From NCBI RefSeq assembly GCF_002217755.1, contig NZ_BCFL01000039.1, forward strand, positions 61,683 through 125,682: a DNA stretch of 64,000 bases, in the 5' to 3' direction. Made by a program: the position numbers and the translations under genes. A model generated the notes under the pieces. The model did not search any database. It was given only the letters and a program-made list of their open reading frames with translations, and was not told the origin of the DNA. This document shows, piece by piece, positions 28,788 through 36,065 of the stretch (positions are counted from its first letter, which is position 1; each line of letters opens with the position of its first letter). Source of the DNA: Streptomyces hyaluromycini (GTDB lineage Bacteria > Actinomycetota > Actinomycetes > Streptomycetales > Streptomycetaceae).

Positions 28788-29013
28788 GCGAAGACCCGCG
28801 GGTTCCGCGTCGTGGACGTGGTCACGGACCGCGTGGCGGGGCACCGGTGAGCGGGCTGGTGTGCGGGCGCACGGCCCCCGAGCCTGCTCAGGTTCATGCC
28901 GTCGACCGGCACGCCGCCGCGGTGGGCGGCCACCGCATGCGTACGCGGGCAGGCCACCGGAGGTTGCCGCAGGTTCGGTCAGCGGATCGGGTCGGCCCTG
29001 TCCGTGACCGTGA

Positions 29014-29063
29014 ACGGACCGTGATCGTCGTCGCAGGGCATGCCGACAACGATCACGGTCCGT
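29014..29063. terminator. Terminator downstream of the osdR-like gene
   Basis: A perfect 15-bp stem (29014-29028 with 29049-29063), 20-nt loop, 88 bp downstream of the regulator stop (minus strand). Confidence 0.7.
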
Positions 29064-29151
29064 CGGACGGAGCGGTGGCGGGCAGGGCAAAGAAGTGTGG
29101 GCGCCCGGAGAGCCGGTGCGTGGCCCCCGTGGACCCGGCTCCGCGCACGGC

Positions 29152-29853
29152 TCACCTCGCCGGTCGGCCCTGGGTGTCCGGTTGTTCCAGGTGGGTGGCG
29201 AGGACGGCGGCCTGGACGCGTCGTTGGACGCCGAGTTTGGCGAGGAGGCGGGAGATGTGGTTCTTGACGGTCTTCTCGGAGAGGTAGAGCTTCTTGCCGA
29301 TCTCGCGGTTGGTGAGGCCGTCGCCGATGAGGGCGAGGATGTCGCGTTCGCGGGGGGAGAGGCTTGCCAGTTCGGGTGGCGTGGACGGGGTCTCGGCGGG
29401 GTCGGCGCGCAGGGAGCGCATGAGGCGGGCGGTGGTCGCGGGGTCCAGCATGGACTGGCCCGAGGCGACCGTGCGGACCGCCGAGACCAGGTCCGAGCCC
29501 TTGATCTGCTTGAGGACGTAGCCGGAGGCTCCGGCCATGATCGCGTCGAGCAGGGCGTCCTCGTCGTCGAACGACGTCAGCATGAGGCAGGCGAGGTCGG
29601 GCATCTGGTCGCGCAGTTCGCGGCAGACGGTGATGCCGTCGCCGTCGGGGAGGCGGACGTCGAGGACGGCGACGTGCGGGCGCAGGGCGGGGCCGCGGGC
29701 GAGGGCGTGCTGGACGGTGCCGGCGTCGCCGACGACGGTGATGTCGGGTTCGGCGTCGAGCAGGTCGGTGATGCCGCGCCGGACGACCTCGTGGTCGTCG
29801 AGCAGGAAGACGCGGATCGGGTCCTGCTCCGAGAAGGTGCGCGGCTCTGCCAT
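29152..29853 (-). CDS. osdR: DosR/DevR-like response regulator
   Basis: 233 residues. Receiver domain about 12-130: acidic pair D19/D20 in FLLDDHEVVRRGI, phosphoacceptor D65 in VLDVRLPDGDG, switch T/S in MLTSFDD, and K115 in GYVLKQIKG. NarL/LuxR DNA-binding domain about 160-225: LSPRERDILALIGDGLTNRE, then the recognition helix EKTVKNHISRLLAKLGVQRR. From memory, both halves closely follow M. tuberculosis DosR, including the DNA-contacting KTVKN stretch. It probably activates the box-bearing genes when phosphorylated by a GAF kinase. A perfect box 88 bp upstream implies autoregulation. No kinase gene is adjacent; one lies at 63546. Confidence 0.9.
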   Translation of the reverse strand: MAEPRTFSEQDPIRVFLLDDHEVVRRGITDLLDAEPDITVVGDAGTVQHALARGPALRPHVAVLDVRLPDGDGITVCRELRDQMPDLACLMLTSFDDEDALLDAIMAGASGYVLKQIKGSDLVSAVRTVASGQSMLDPATTARLMRSLRADPAETPSTPPELASLSPRERDILALIGDGLTNREIGKKLYLSEKTVKNHISRLLAKLGVQRRVQAAVLATHLEQPDTQGRPAR

Positions 29854-29930
29854 GACGTCCCCTGGTTTCCCGGATGAAGGGCAGACTGCGTGCTGCCCGG
29901 GATGATCATCGCCCGCCGGGGCCGCTTGTA

Positions 29931-30608
29931 CTAGGGCCGACCGGCCCCAGTTGCCTCCTCGGGGTGGCCGGTCGTGAGCTCGAATTCCACGTCGACCACG
30001 CCTTCGACGGCCCGGACCAGCCGCGCCGCCACGGGGACGAGGGCCGTGTCCCGGATCCGGCCGACGAGCTTGACCACTCCCTCCTGGACGTCGACGCGCA
30101 GCGCGGAGGAGGGTGGCGGGAAGAGGTAGGAGACGACCTCGCGCCGTACCTCCTCGGCGATCTCCTCGTCACCGCGCAGGAAGACCTTGAGCAGGTCGGC
30201 GCGGCTGACCACACCTTGCAGCACACCGAACTCGTCCACCACGGGGAGCCGCTTGACCTTGGCCCGTGCCATGGTGCGGGCGGCCTGTGCGAGGGTGGCG
30301 TCGGGGCGGGTGGTGAGGGCGGGGGAGGTCATCAGCTGTTCGGCCGCCACCGCGCCGGCCTTCGTCAGGTCGGTGATCCTGTGCAGCTGTGTGTACCGCT
30401 CGGGGTCGCCGTCCCGGAACTCCTCCTTGTGCAGGAGGTCCGCCTCGGAGACGACGCCGACGACGCGGCCCTCTCCCTCGACGACCGGCAGGGCGCTGAC
30501 CTGCCAGTCCCGCATCAGCTGCACGAGTTCCTTGAAGGACGCCTGACGTCCGACGCTGACGACGGTCTGTGTCATGACGTCGCTCACGATGTGCGGTGTG
30601 CCGTGCAT
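29931..30608 (-). CDS. CBS-domain pair with C-terminal BON domain
   Basis: 225 residues from ATG 30608; GTG 30614 is possible, but GGGAG would then be too close. CBS1: VMTQTVVSVGRQASFKELVQLM and VSALPVVEGEGRVVGVVSEADLL. CBS2: LMTSPALTTRPDATLAQAAR and VKRLPVVDEFGVLQGVVSRADLLKVFLR. The BON-like tail has VQEGVVKLVGRI. Closest in the window to the copy at 57516-58166 (same HKEEFRD/PKEEFRD insert). It sits directly upstream of osdR, and its 3' end overlaps the regulator's box. Confidence 0.88.
   Translation of the reverse strand: MHGTPHIVSDVMTQTVVSVGRQASFKELVQLMRDWQVSALPVVEGEGRVVGVVSEADLLHKEEFRDGDPERYTQLHRITDLTKAGAVAAEQLMTSPALTTRPDATLAQAARTMARAKVKRLPVVDEFGVLQGVVSRADLLKVFLRGDEEIAEEVRREVVSYLFPPPSSALRVDVQEGVVKLVGRIRDTALVPVAARLVRAVEGVVDVEFELTTGHPEEATGAGRP
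29934..29947. promoter_or_regulatory. DosR-like box upstream of osdR (perfect)
   Basis: GGGCCGACCGGCCC, centred 88 bp upstream of the osdR start. It overlaps the last codons of the preceding CBS gene. Confidence 0.72.
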
Positions 30609-30647
30609 GGTCACTCCCAGGAGAGCCGATGGGGCCGAGGGACGTCG

Positions 30648-31112
30648 TCAGATGCCGGCGTCGGCCCCGTACGGGGCGTACAGGTCCAGCAGCCGGGTAC
30701 GGGAGGCGCGCAGGCGGTGGGCGAGCACCTGGCCCACCCACTGGCTGACGGCGTTGCCCAGCGCCGGGTCGTCCTGGCACATGGACCGGACGGCGACGGC
30801 GTCGAACTCGTAGGCCCGGACCGGTGTGGTGGCCTCGGCGCCCAGGTGCCACACGTACGGTGCGAACAACCAGGACCAGCCGACCAGTTCGTCGTGGCCG
30901 AGGTTCTCGATGACGGCCGCCCGGCGGCCGGGAACGTGCATGTCGAGTTCGACACGGCCGGAGCGGATGATCCAGAACCGGTCGGCGCGAGCGCCTTCCT
31001 CGAAGAGCCGCGTCCCCTGGGGGAAGGAGACCTCCCGGGCGAGGCGCATCAGCCGTTCCCGATGTCCGCCGGGAAGGGCGCGCAGCATGGTGGGGGTCGG
31101 TGTGGTGCTCAT
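30648..31112 (-). CDS. Stand-alone cyclic-nucleotide-binding-type protein
   Basis: 154 residues from ATG 31112. It has the beta-roll of the Crp/Fnr effector domain (FPQGTRLFEEGARADRFWII, SGRVELDMH, LGHDELVGWSWLF) and an end helix, but no helix-turn-helix. The phosphate-binding cassette looks degenerate, so cAMP binding is doubtful. It may sense another ligand and act by protein contact. It is divergent from the arginine deiminase operon and shares the 205-bp control region and DosR-like box with it. Confidence 0.8.
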   Translation of the reverse strand: MSTTPTPTMLRALPGGHRERLMRLAREVSFPQGTRLFEEGARADRFWIIRSGRVELDMHVPGRRAAVIENLGHDELVGWSWLFAPYVWHLGAEATTPVRAYEFDAVAVRSMCQDDPALGNAVSQWVGQVLAHRLRASRTRLLDLYAPYGADAGI

Positions 31113-31181
31113 GGCGTACCTCCCTGGCGGGCCGTACTGACTGCTACTGCCAGCGTGCGGCGGATGCCGCGGAAGCGGCAT

Positions 31182-31195
31182 GGGCCGAACGGTCC
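31182..31195. promoter_or_regulatory. DosR-like box in the crp-like/arcD control region (1 mismatch)
   Basis: GGGCCGAACGGTCC, 77 bp from the crp-like start and 130 bp from the arcD start. Two small inverted repeats flank it: 31164-31170 with 31175-31181, and 31191-31198 with 31203-31210. Confidence 0.62.
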
Positions 31196-31317
31196 CGGCC
31201 GCCCGGGACCATCAGTACGTCTCTGAGCCCGTACGGCCGCTCCCCGCACCCCGCTGTGGCGCAGACGATCAGTCCCACATCGATTCGTCCGCAGCGCCAC
31301 GCACAAGGAGCACAGCC

Positions 31318-32787
31318 ATGTCCACGACCCCGACGAGCGGGAGACGAGCCGCCCCGGTGGCGGCGGCCCTCGGTCTCCCCGCCGCCTCCGCCCTCGTGAT
31401 CGGCAGCATCATCGGCACCGGCGTCTTCGCCCTGCCCTCGGCTCTGGCGCCGTACGGGCCGATCGCGCTGGTCGCCTTCGGCGTCGTCACCCTCGGAGCG
31501 CTCGCCCTGGCGCTGACCTTCGGCTCGCTCGCCGGGCGGACCACCGCGAGCGGCGGGCCCTACGTCTACGCCCGCGAGGCGTTCGGCGAGTTCGCGGGGT
31601 TCCTGAACGCCTGGTCGTACTGGATCACCGCGTGGGCCGGCAACGCGGCGATCGTGGTGGCCTGGGTCGGCTATGTCGAGGTGTTCGTCAACACCGGCCA
31701 CAAGACGTGGATCTCGGTGCTCCTCGCACTGACCGGCCTCTGGATCCCGGCCGCGATCAACCTCACCGGCGTACGGAACATCGGCGCCTTCCAGGTCGTC
31801 ACCACGGTGCTGAAGTTCGTCCCGCTGGTCTTCATGGCCACTGTCGGGCTGTTCTTCGTCGACCCGGACAACTTCGGCTCCTTCAACGCCAGCGGCCACT
31901 CGGCGCTGGGCGCGATCTCCGCCGCGGGGGCCATCGCCCTGTTCAGCTACCTGGGCCTGGAGGCGGCCTCGGTCGTCGCCGGCCGGGTGCGGGAGCCGGG
32001 CCGCAACGTGCCGAGGGCCACCGTGTACGGCACGCTCGTCTGCGCGGTCATCTACATCCTCGGCACCCTCGCGGTCTTCGGGACCGTCTCGCACGCCGGT
32101 CTCGGTTCCTCCACCGCGCCCTTCACCGACGCCGCGAACAACATCTTCGGCGGCACCTGGGCCGGTGACGTGGTCGCCGTCGCCGCCATCGTCTCCGGCA
32201 TCGGCGCCCTCAACGGCTGGACCATGCTGTGTGCCGAGATGCCGTACGCCGCCGCCCGTGACGGACTGTTCCCCACCGCCTTCGCGCGGCTGCGCGGCAA
32301 GAACGGCGTGCCGGCCTTCGGGATTGTCGCCTCGACCGTGCTGGCCTCGCTGATCACCGTGTTCAGCTACACCCGCTTCGACGACGTCTTCACGAAGATC
32401 GTGCTGCTGAGCGTGCTGACCGCCGTCATCCCGTACCTCTTCTCCGCCGCCGCCCAGCTGTACTGGCTGCTGGTGCACGGCAGGGAGTCGCTCAGCCCGA
32501 AGCGGCTCGCCCGCGACACGACCGTCGCCGCGCTGGCGCTCGCCTTCTCCTACTGGTCCATCCAGGGCAGCGGCTACCAGACCGTCTACTACGGGCTGTT
32601 CGTCGTGCTGCTCGGTGTGCCGGTCTACGTCTGGCTCAAGCGCGGCCAGAGTCTGGCCGCCGCCGGCACCGGTGCCCCGCGGCGCGCCCCGGAGACGGCG
32701 GTCCCCAGCCCCCGGCGCCCCCGCGGACTGCGCACCAACCGCGTCGGCGGCGCCCGCAAGCCGCACCCCCTCAACCAGCAGGACTGA
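31318..32787 (+). CDS. arcD: APC-family amino acid antiporter, probably arginine/ornithine
   Basis: 489 residues from ATG 31318 (AAGGAG upstream). About 12 hydrophobic helices; the first carries the APC motif VIGSIIGTGVFALPSALAPYG. It is followed by arcA, arcB and arcC with gaps of 24, 12 and 3 bp, so exchange of arginine for ornithine is the likely role. The specificity is inferred from context. The C-terminal about 40 residues are basic and disordered. Confidence 0.88.
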   Translation: MSTTPTSGRRAAPVAAALGLPAASALVIGSIIGTGVFALPSALAPYGPIALVAFGVVTLGALALALTFGSLAGRTTASGGPYVYAREAFGEFAGFLNAWSYWITAWAGNAAIVVAWVGYVEVFVNTGHKTWISVLLALTGLWIPAAINLTGVRNIGAFQVVTTVLKFVPLVFMATVGLFFVDPDNFGSFNASGHSALGAISAAGAIALFSYLGLEAASVVAGRVREPGRNVPRATVYGTLVCAVIYILGTLAVFGTVSHAGLGSSTAPFTDAANNIFGGTWAGDVVAVAAIVSGIGALNGWTMLCAEMPYAAARDGLFPTAFARLRGKNGVPAFGIVASTVLASLITVFSYTRFDDVFTKIVLLSVLTAVIPYLFSAAAQLYWLLVHGRESLSPKRLARDTTVAALALAFSYWSIQGSGYQTVYYGLFVVLLGVPVYVWLKRGQSLAAAGTGAPRRAPETAVPSPRRPRGLRTNRVGGARKPHPLNQQD

Positions 32788-32811
32788 CCCAGCGCCCCCG
32801 GAAAGGCCACC

Positions 32812-34017
32812 ATGAACACCTTCCACGTCGACTCCGAGGTCGGCCCCCTGCGCCAGGTGATCCTGCACCGCCCCGGCCTCGAACTCTCCCGCCTCACCCC
32901 GCGCAACGTCGACGCGCTGCTCTTCGACGACATCCTGTGGGCCAAGCGGGCCCGCGAGGAGCACGACGCCTTCGCCCAGGTCCTGCGCGACCACGGCGCC
33001 CGCGTCCACTACTTCGCCGACCTGCTTGCCCAGGCTCTCGACGCCGACGGCGCCAGGGACTGGCTGCTCGACCGCGTCATCACCCCCGCCACCGTCGGTC
33101 CGGCGCTCATCGACCCCGTCCGCGCGCTGTGCGCCGAACTCGACGGGGAGACCCTGGCCGGCTACCTCATCGGCGGGATCCTCAAGAGCGACCTGCCCCT
33201 TGCCACCCCGCACAGCCTGGTCTGGAACGCCCTGGGCGCCGACGACTTCGCCCTTCCGCCGCTGCCCAACCACCTCTTCCCGCGCGACAACTCCTGCTGG
33301 ATCTACGACCGGTTGTCGGTCAACCCGATGGCCAAGCCGGCCCGCCGCCGCGAGAGCCTGCACGCCGAGGCCATCTACCGCTTCCACCCGCTGTTCGCCG
33401 GCACCCTCGTGCCGGACGGCGTGGCCGGCACCCTGGAGGGCGGTGACGTCCATGTCCTCGGCAACGGGGCCGTGATGGTCGGCATGGGGGAGCGCACCAC
33501 CGCCCAGGCCGTGGAGAACCTGGCCGCCCGGCTGTTCGCCGACGGCACGGCCACCCGGCTGATCGCCGTCCAACTGCCCTCCGCGCGGGCCTACATGCAC
33601 CTGGACACGGTCCTGACCATGGTCGACCGCGACGCCTTCGCCATCTACCCCGGGCTCGCCGACTCCCTGCGCTCCTGGACCCTCACCCCGAGCGCCGATC
33701 GCGACACCGGCTTCGAGGTGACCCCCGACTCCGACCTGGCGACCGCGCTCGCCGAGGCCCTCGACCTCGACAAGGTCCGCATGCTCTCCGCGCCGCAGGA
33801 CATCCGGGGCGCCGAGCGCGAACAGTGGGACGACGGCAGCAACTTCCTCGCCGTCGCGCCCGGCGTGATCGTCGGCTACGAGCGCAACGTCACCACCAAC
33901 ACCTACCTGCGCAAGCAGGGCATCGAGATCGTCACCATCGCCGGTGCCGAACTCGGCCGCGGGCGCGGCGGACCGCGCTGCATGAGCTGCCCGATCCAGC
34001 GCGACCCGGCCAACTGA
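32812..34017 (+). CDS. arcA: Arginine deiminase
   Basis: 401 residues, standard ADI length. Active-site motifs: FPRDNSCWIYD (Asp), LEGGDVHVLG, HLDTVLTMVD (catalytic His) and the C-terminal GRGRGGPRCMSCPI with the nucleophilic Cys. It converts arginine to citrulline and NH3, the first step of ATP generation from arginine without oxygen. It is second in the operon behind the antiporter. Confidence 0.96.
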   Translation: MNTFHVDSEVGPLRQVILHRPGLELSRLTPRNVDALLFDDILWAKRAREEHDAFAQVLRDHGARVHYFADLLAQALDADGARDWLLDRVITPATVGPALIDPVRALCAELDGETLAGYLIGGILKSDLPLATPHSLVWNALGADDFALPPLPNHLFPRDNSCWIYDRLSVNPMAKPARRRESLHAEAIYRFHPLFAGTLVPDGVAGTLEGGDVHVLGNGAVMVGMGERTTAQAVENLAARLFADGTATRLIAVQLPSARAYMHLDTVLTMVDRDAFAIYPGLADSLRSWTLTPSADRDTGFEVTPDSDLATALAEALDLDKVRMLSAPQDIRGAEREQWDDGSNFLAVAPGVIVGYERNVTTNTYLRKQGIEIVTIAGAELGRGRGGPRCMSCPIQRDPAN

Positions 34018-34029
34018 CAGGACATCACC

Positions 34030-35031
34030 ATGACCGTCGACCTGCGAGGCCGCTCCTACCTGAGCGAACTCGACTTCACCGCCGCCGAGATCCACCACCT
34101 CCTCACCCTCGCCGCCCGCCTCAAGGCCGAGAAGCGCACCCGCACCGAGCGGCCCCGGCTCACCGGCCGGAACCTCGCGCTGATCTTCGAGAAGACCTCC
34201 ACCCGCACCCGCTGCGCCTTCGAGGTCGCCGCCGCCGACCAAGGAGCCCACACCACCTACCTCGGCCCCGGCGACACCCACATCGGCGGCAAGGAGTCCA
34301 TCGCCGACACCGCCCGCGTGCTCGGCCGCATGTTCGACGCCATCGAGTACCGCGGCAGTGCCCAGTCGATCGTCACCGAACTCGCCGCCCGCTCCGGCGT
34401 CCCCGTCTACAACGGGCTCACCGACACCGCCCACCCCACCCAGAGCCTGTGCGACGTCCTGACCATGCACGAGCACAGCGCCAAGCCCCTGCAGGACATC
34501 GCCTACTGCTACCTCGGCGACGCCCGCAACAACATGGGCAACTCGCTGCTCTCCATGGGCGCCCTGCTCGGCATGGACGTCCGCATCGCCGCCCCGCGCG
34601 CGCTGTGGCCGCACAGCGATCTGGTCACCCGGTGCCGGGCGCTCGCCGAGCGCAGCGGCGCCCGCATCGCCCTCACCGAGGACGTCGAGACCGCCGTACG
34701 CGGTGCCGACTTCCTGCACACCGACGTCTGGGTGTCGATGGGCGAACCCGCCGACACCTGGCGGGAGCGCATCGAACTGCTCCTGCCCTACCAGGTCAAC
34801 GACAAGACGCTGGCCGCCACCGGCAACCCCGACGTCAAGTTCATGCACTGCCTGCCGGCCCTGCACGACCGCAGCACCCACCTGGGCCGGGACCTCTACG
34901 ACGCCCACGGCCTGGACGGCCTGGAGGTCACCGACGAGGTCTTCTCGTCCCCGGCGTCGATCGTCTTCGACCAGGCGGAGAACCGGCTGCACACCATCAA
35001 GGCCGTCCTCGTCGCCACCCTGGAGGACTGA
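34030..35031 (+). CDS. arcB: Ornithine carbamoyltransferase (catabolic)
   Basis: 333 residues. Carbamoyl-phosphate motif STRTRCAFEVAA, HPTQ in TDTAHPTQSLCD, and the ornithine/catalytic loop FMHCLPALHD. In this operon it would run in the catabolic direction, citrulline + Pi to ornithine + carbamoyl phosphate. Anabolic ArgF is expected elsewhere in the genome. Confidence 0.94.
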   Translation: MTVDLRGRSYLSELDFTAAEIHHLLTLAARLKAEKRTRTERPRLTGRNLALIFEKTSTRTRCAFEVAAADQGAHTTYLGPGDTHIGGKESIADTARVLGRMFDAIEYRGSAQSIVTELAARSGVPVYNGLTDTAHPTQSLCDVLTMHEHSAKPLQDIAYCYLGDARNNMGNSLLSMGALLGMDVRIAAPRALWPHSDLVTRCRALAERSGARIALTEDVETAVRGADFLHTDVWVSMGEPADTWRERIELLLPYQVNDKTLAATGNPDVKFMHCLPALHDRSTHLGRDLYDAHGLDGLEVTDEVFSSPASIVFDQAENRLHTIKAVLVATLED

Positions 35032-35034
35032 ACC

Positions 35035-35958
35035 ATGCGCATCGTCGTCGCCCTCGGAGGCAACGCCCTGCTGCGTCGGGGCGACCGCCCCGACGCAGCC
35101 GTCCAGCAGGAGAACGTCGACCGGGTCGTCACCGCCCTCGCCGCGCTCGCCCACGACCACGAACTGGTCATCACCCACGGCAACGGCCCGCAGATCGGCC
35201 TGCTCGCCATGGAGAGCGCCACCGACCCGGCGCTGACCGTCCCCTACCCGCTCGACATGCTGGGTGCCGAGACCCAGGGCATGATCGGCGCCCTCTTGGC
35301 CCGCGCCCTGCACAACGCCCTGCCCGGCCGCCGTATCGCCACCCTGGTCACCCACACGCTGGTCCGGGCGGACGATCCGGCCTTCGCGCGGCCCACCAAG
35401 TTCGTCGGCCAGGTCTACGGCCAGGACGTCGCCAAGGCCCTCGCGCGCCGCCGCGGCTGGCGCATGGGGCGGGACGGCAAGGGCTGGCGCCGCGTCGTGC
35501 CCTCCCCGATCCCGCAGGGCATCGTCGAGACCGAGACCCTGCACGAACTCCTCAACGGCGGCACGCTGGTGATCTGCGCCGGCGGCGGAGGCATCCCCGT
35601 CACCGCCGACCGGGACTCCGGGGCCCTCACCGGCGTCGAGGCGGTCGTCGACAAGGACCTCACGGCCGCCCTGCTCGCCGAGGAACTGAAGGCCGACTTC
35701 CTGCTCATCCTCACCGACGTGCCCTGCGTGTACGCGGGTTACGGCACCCCGGACCAGCGCCCGGTGCTCGACGCCACCCCGGACGAGCTGCGCGGCGCCG
35801 GCTTCCCCGAGGGCTCCATGGGGCCCAAGGCGGAGGCGGCCGCCCGCTTCGTGGAGCGGACCGGGGGACTGGCCGCCATCGGAGCACTGGACGCGGCGTA
35901 CGAGATCGTCCACGCCCGCTCGGGCACGCTCGTCCGCCCGGACCTCGACGGCGAGTGA
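35035..35958 (+). CDS. arcC: Carbamate kinase
   Basis: 307 residues. Amino-acid-kinase start RIVVALGGNALLRRG, and THGNGPQIGLLAM, ICAGGGGIPVT and VDKDLTAALLAEEL motifs. It turns carbamoyl phosphate + ADP into ATP, CO2 and NH3, the energy-yielding step of the deiminase pathway. It is the last gene of the operon; a small hairpin follows at 35982-36000. Confidence 0.95.
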   Translation: MRIVVALGGNALLRRGDRPDAAVQQENVDRVVTALAALAHDHELVITHGNGPQIGLLAMESATDPALTVPYPLDMLGAETQGMIGALLARALHNALPGRRIATLVTHTLVRADDPAFARPTKFVGQVYGQDVAKALARRRGWRMGRDGKGWRRVVPSPIPQGIVETETLHELLNGGTLVICAGGGGIPVTADRDSGALTGVEAVVDKDLTAALLAEELKADFLLILTDVPCVYAGYGTPDQRPVLDATPDELRGAGFPEGSMGPKAEAAARFVERTGGLAAIGALDAAYEIVHARSGTLVRPDLDGE

Positions 35959-35969
35959 CCGACCGAGCA

Positions 35970-35983
35970 GGGCCGTCCGGCCC
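35970..35983. promoter_or_regulatory. DosR-like box upstream of pflB (perfect)
   Basis: GGGCCGTCCGGCCC, centred 90 bp upstream of the pflB start. It is fused to the downstream hairpin. Confidence 0.72.
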
Positions 35984-36000
35984 CGGTCCGGGGGACCGGG
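35982..36000 (+). terminator. Small hairpin after arcC
   Basis: 8-bp stem (35982-35989 with 35993-36000) with a 3-nt loop, 23 bp after the arcC stop. A weak terminator candidate separating the arc operon from pflB. Confidence 0.45.
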
Positions 36001-36065
36001 CGGCACTCCCGGCGAGCGCGGTGAGCGAGAAGCATTCCAAGTGAGAGATCGGGAGAGGACCGACG

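Larger units (their letters stand above)
28470..29151. other. Long gene-poor interval with a Usp remnant
   Basis: This 682-bp gap between oleate hydratase and the response regulator contains the Usp fragment at 28668-28787 and the hairpin at 29014-29063. Open frames in it have Arg/Pro-rich shadow composition. It looks like a decayed gene site. Confidence 0.6.
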
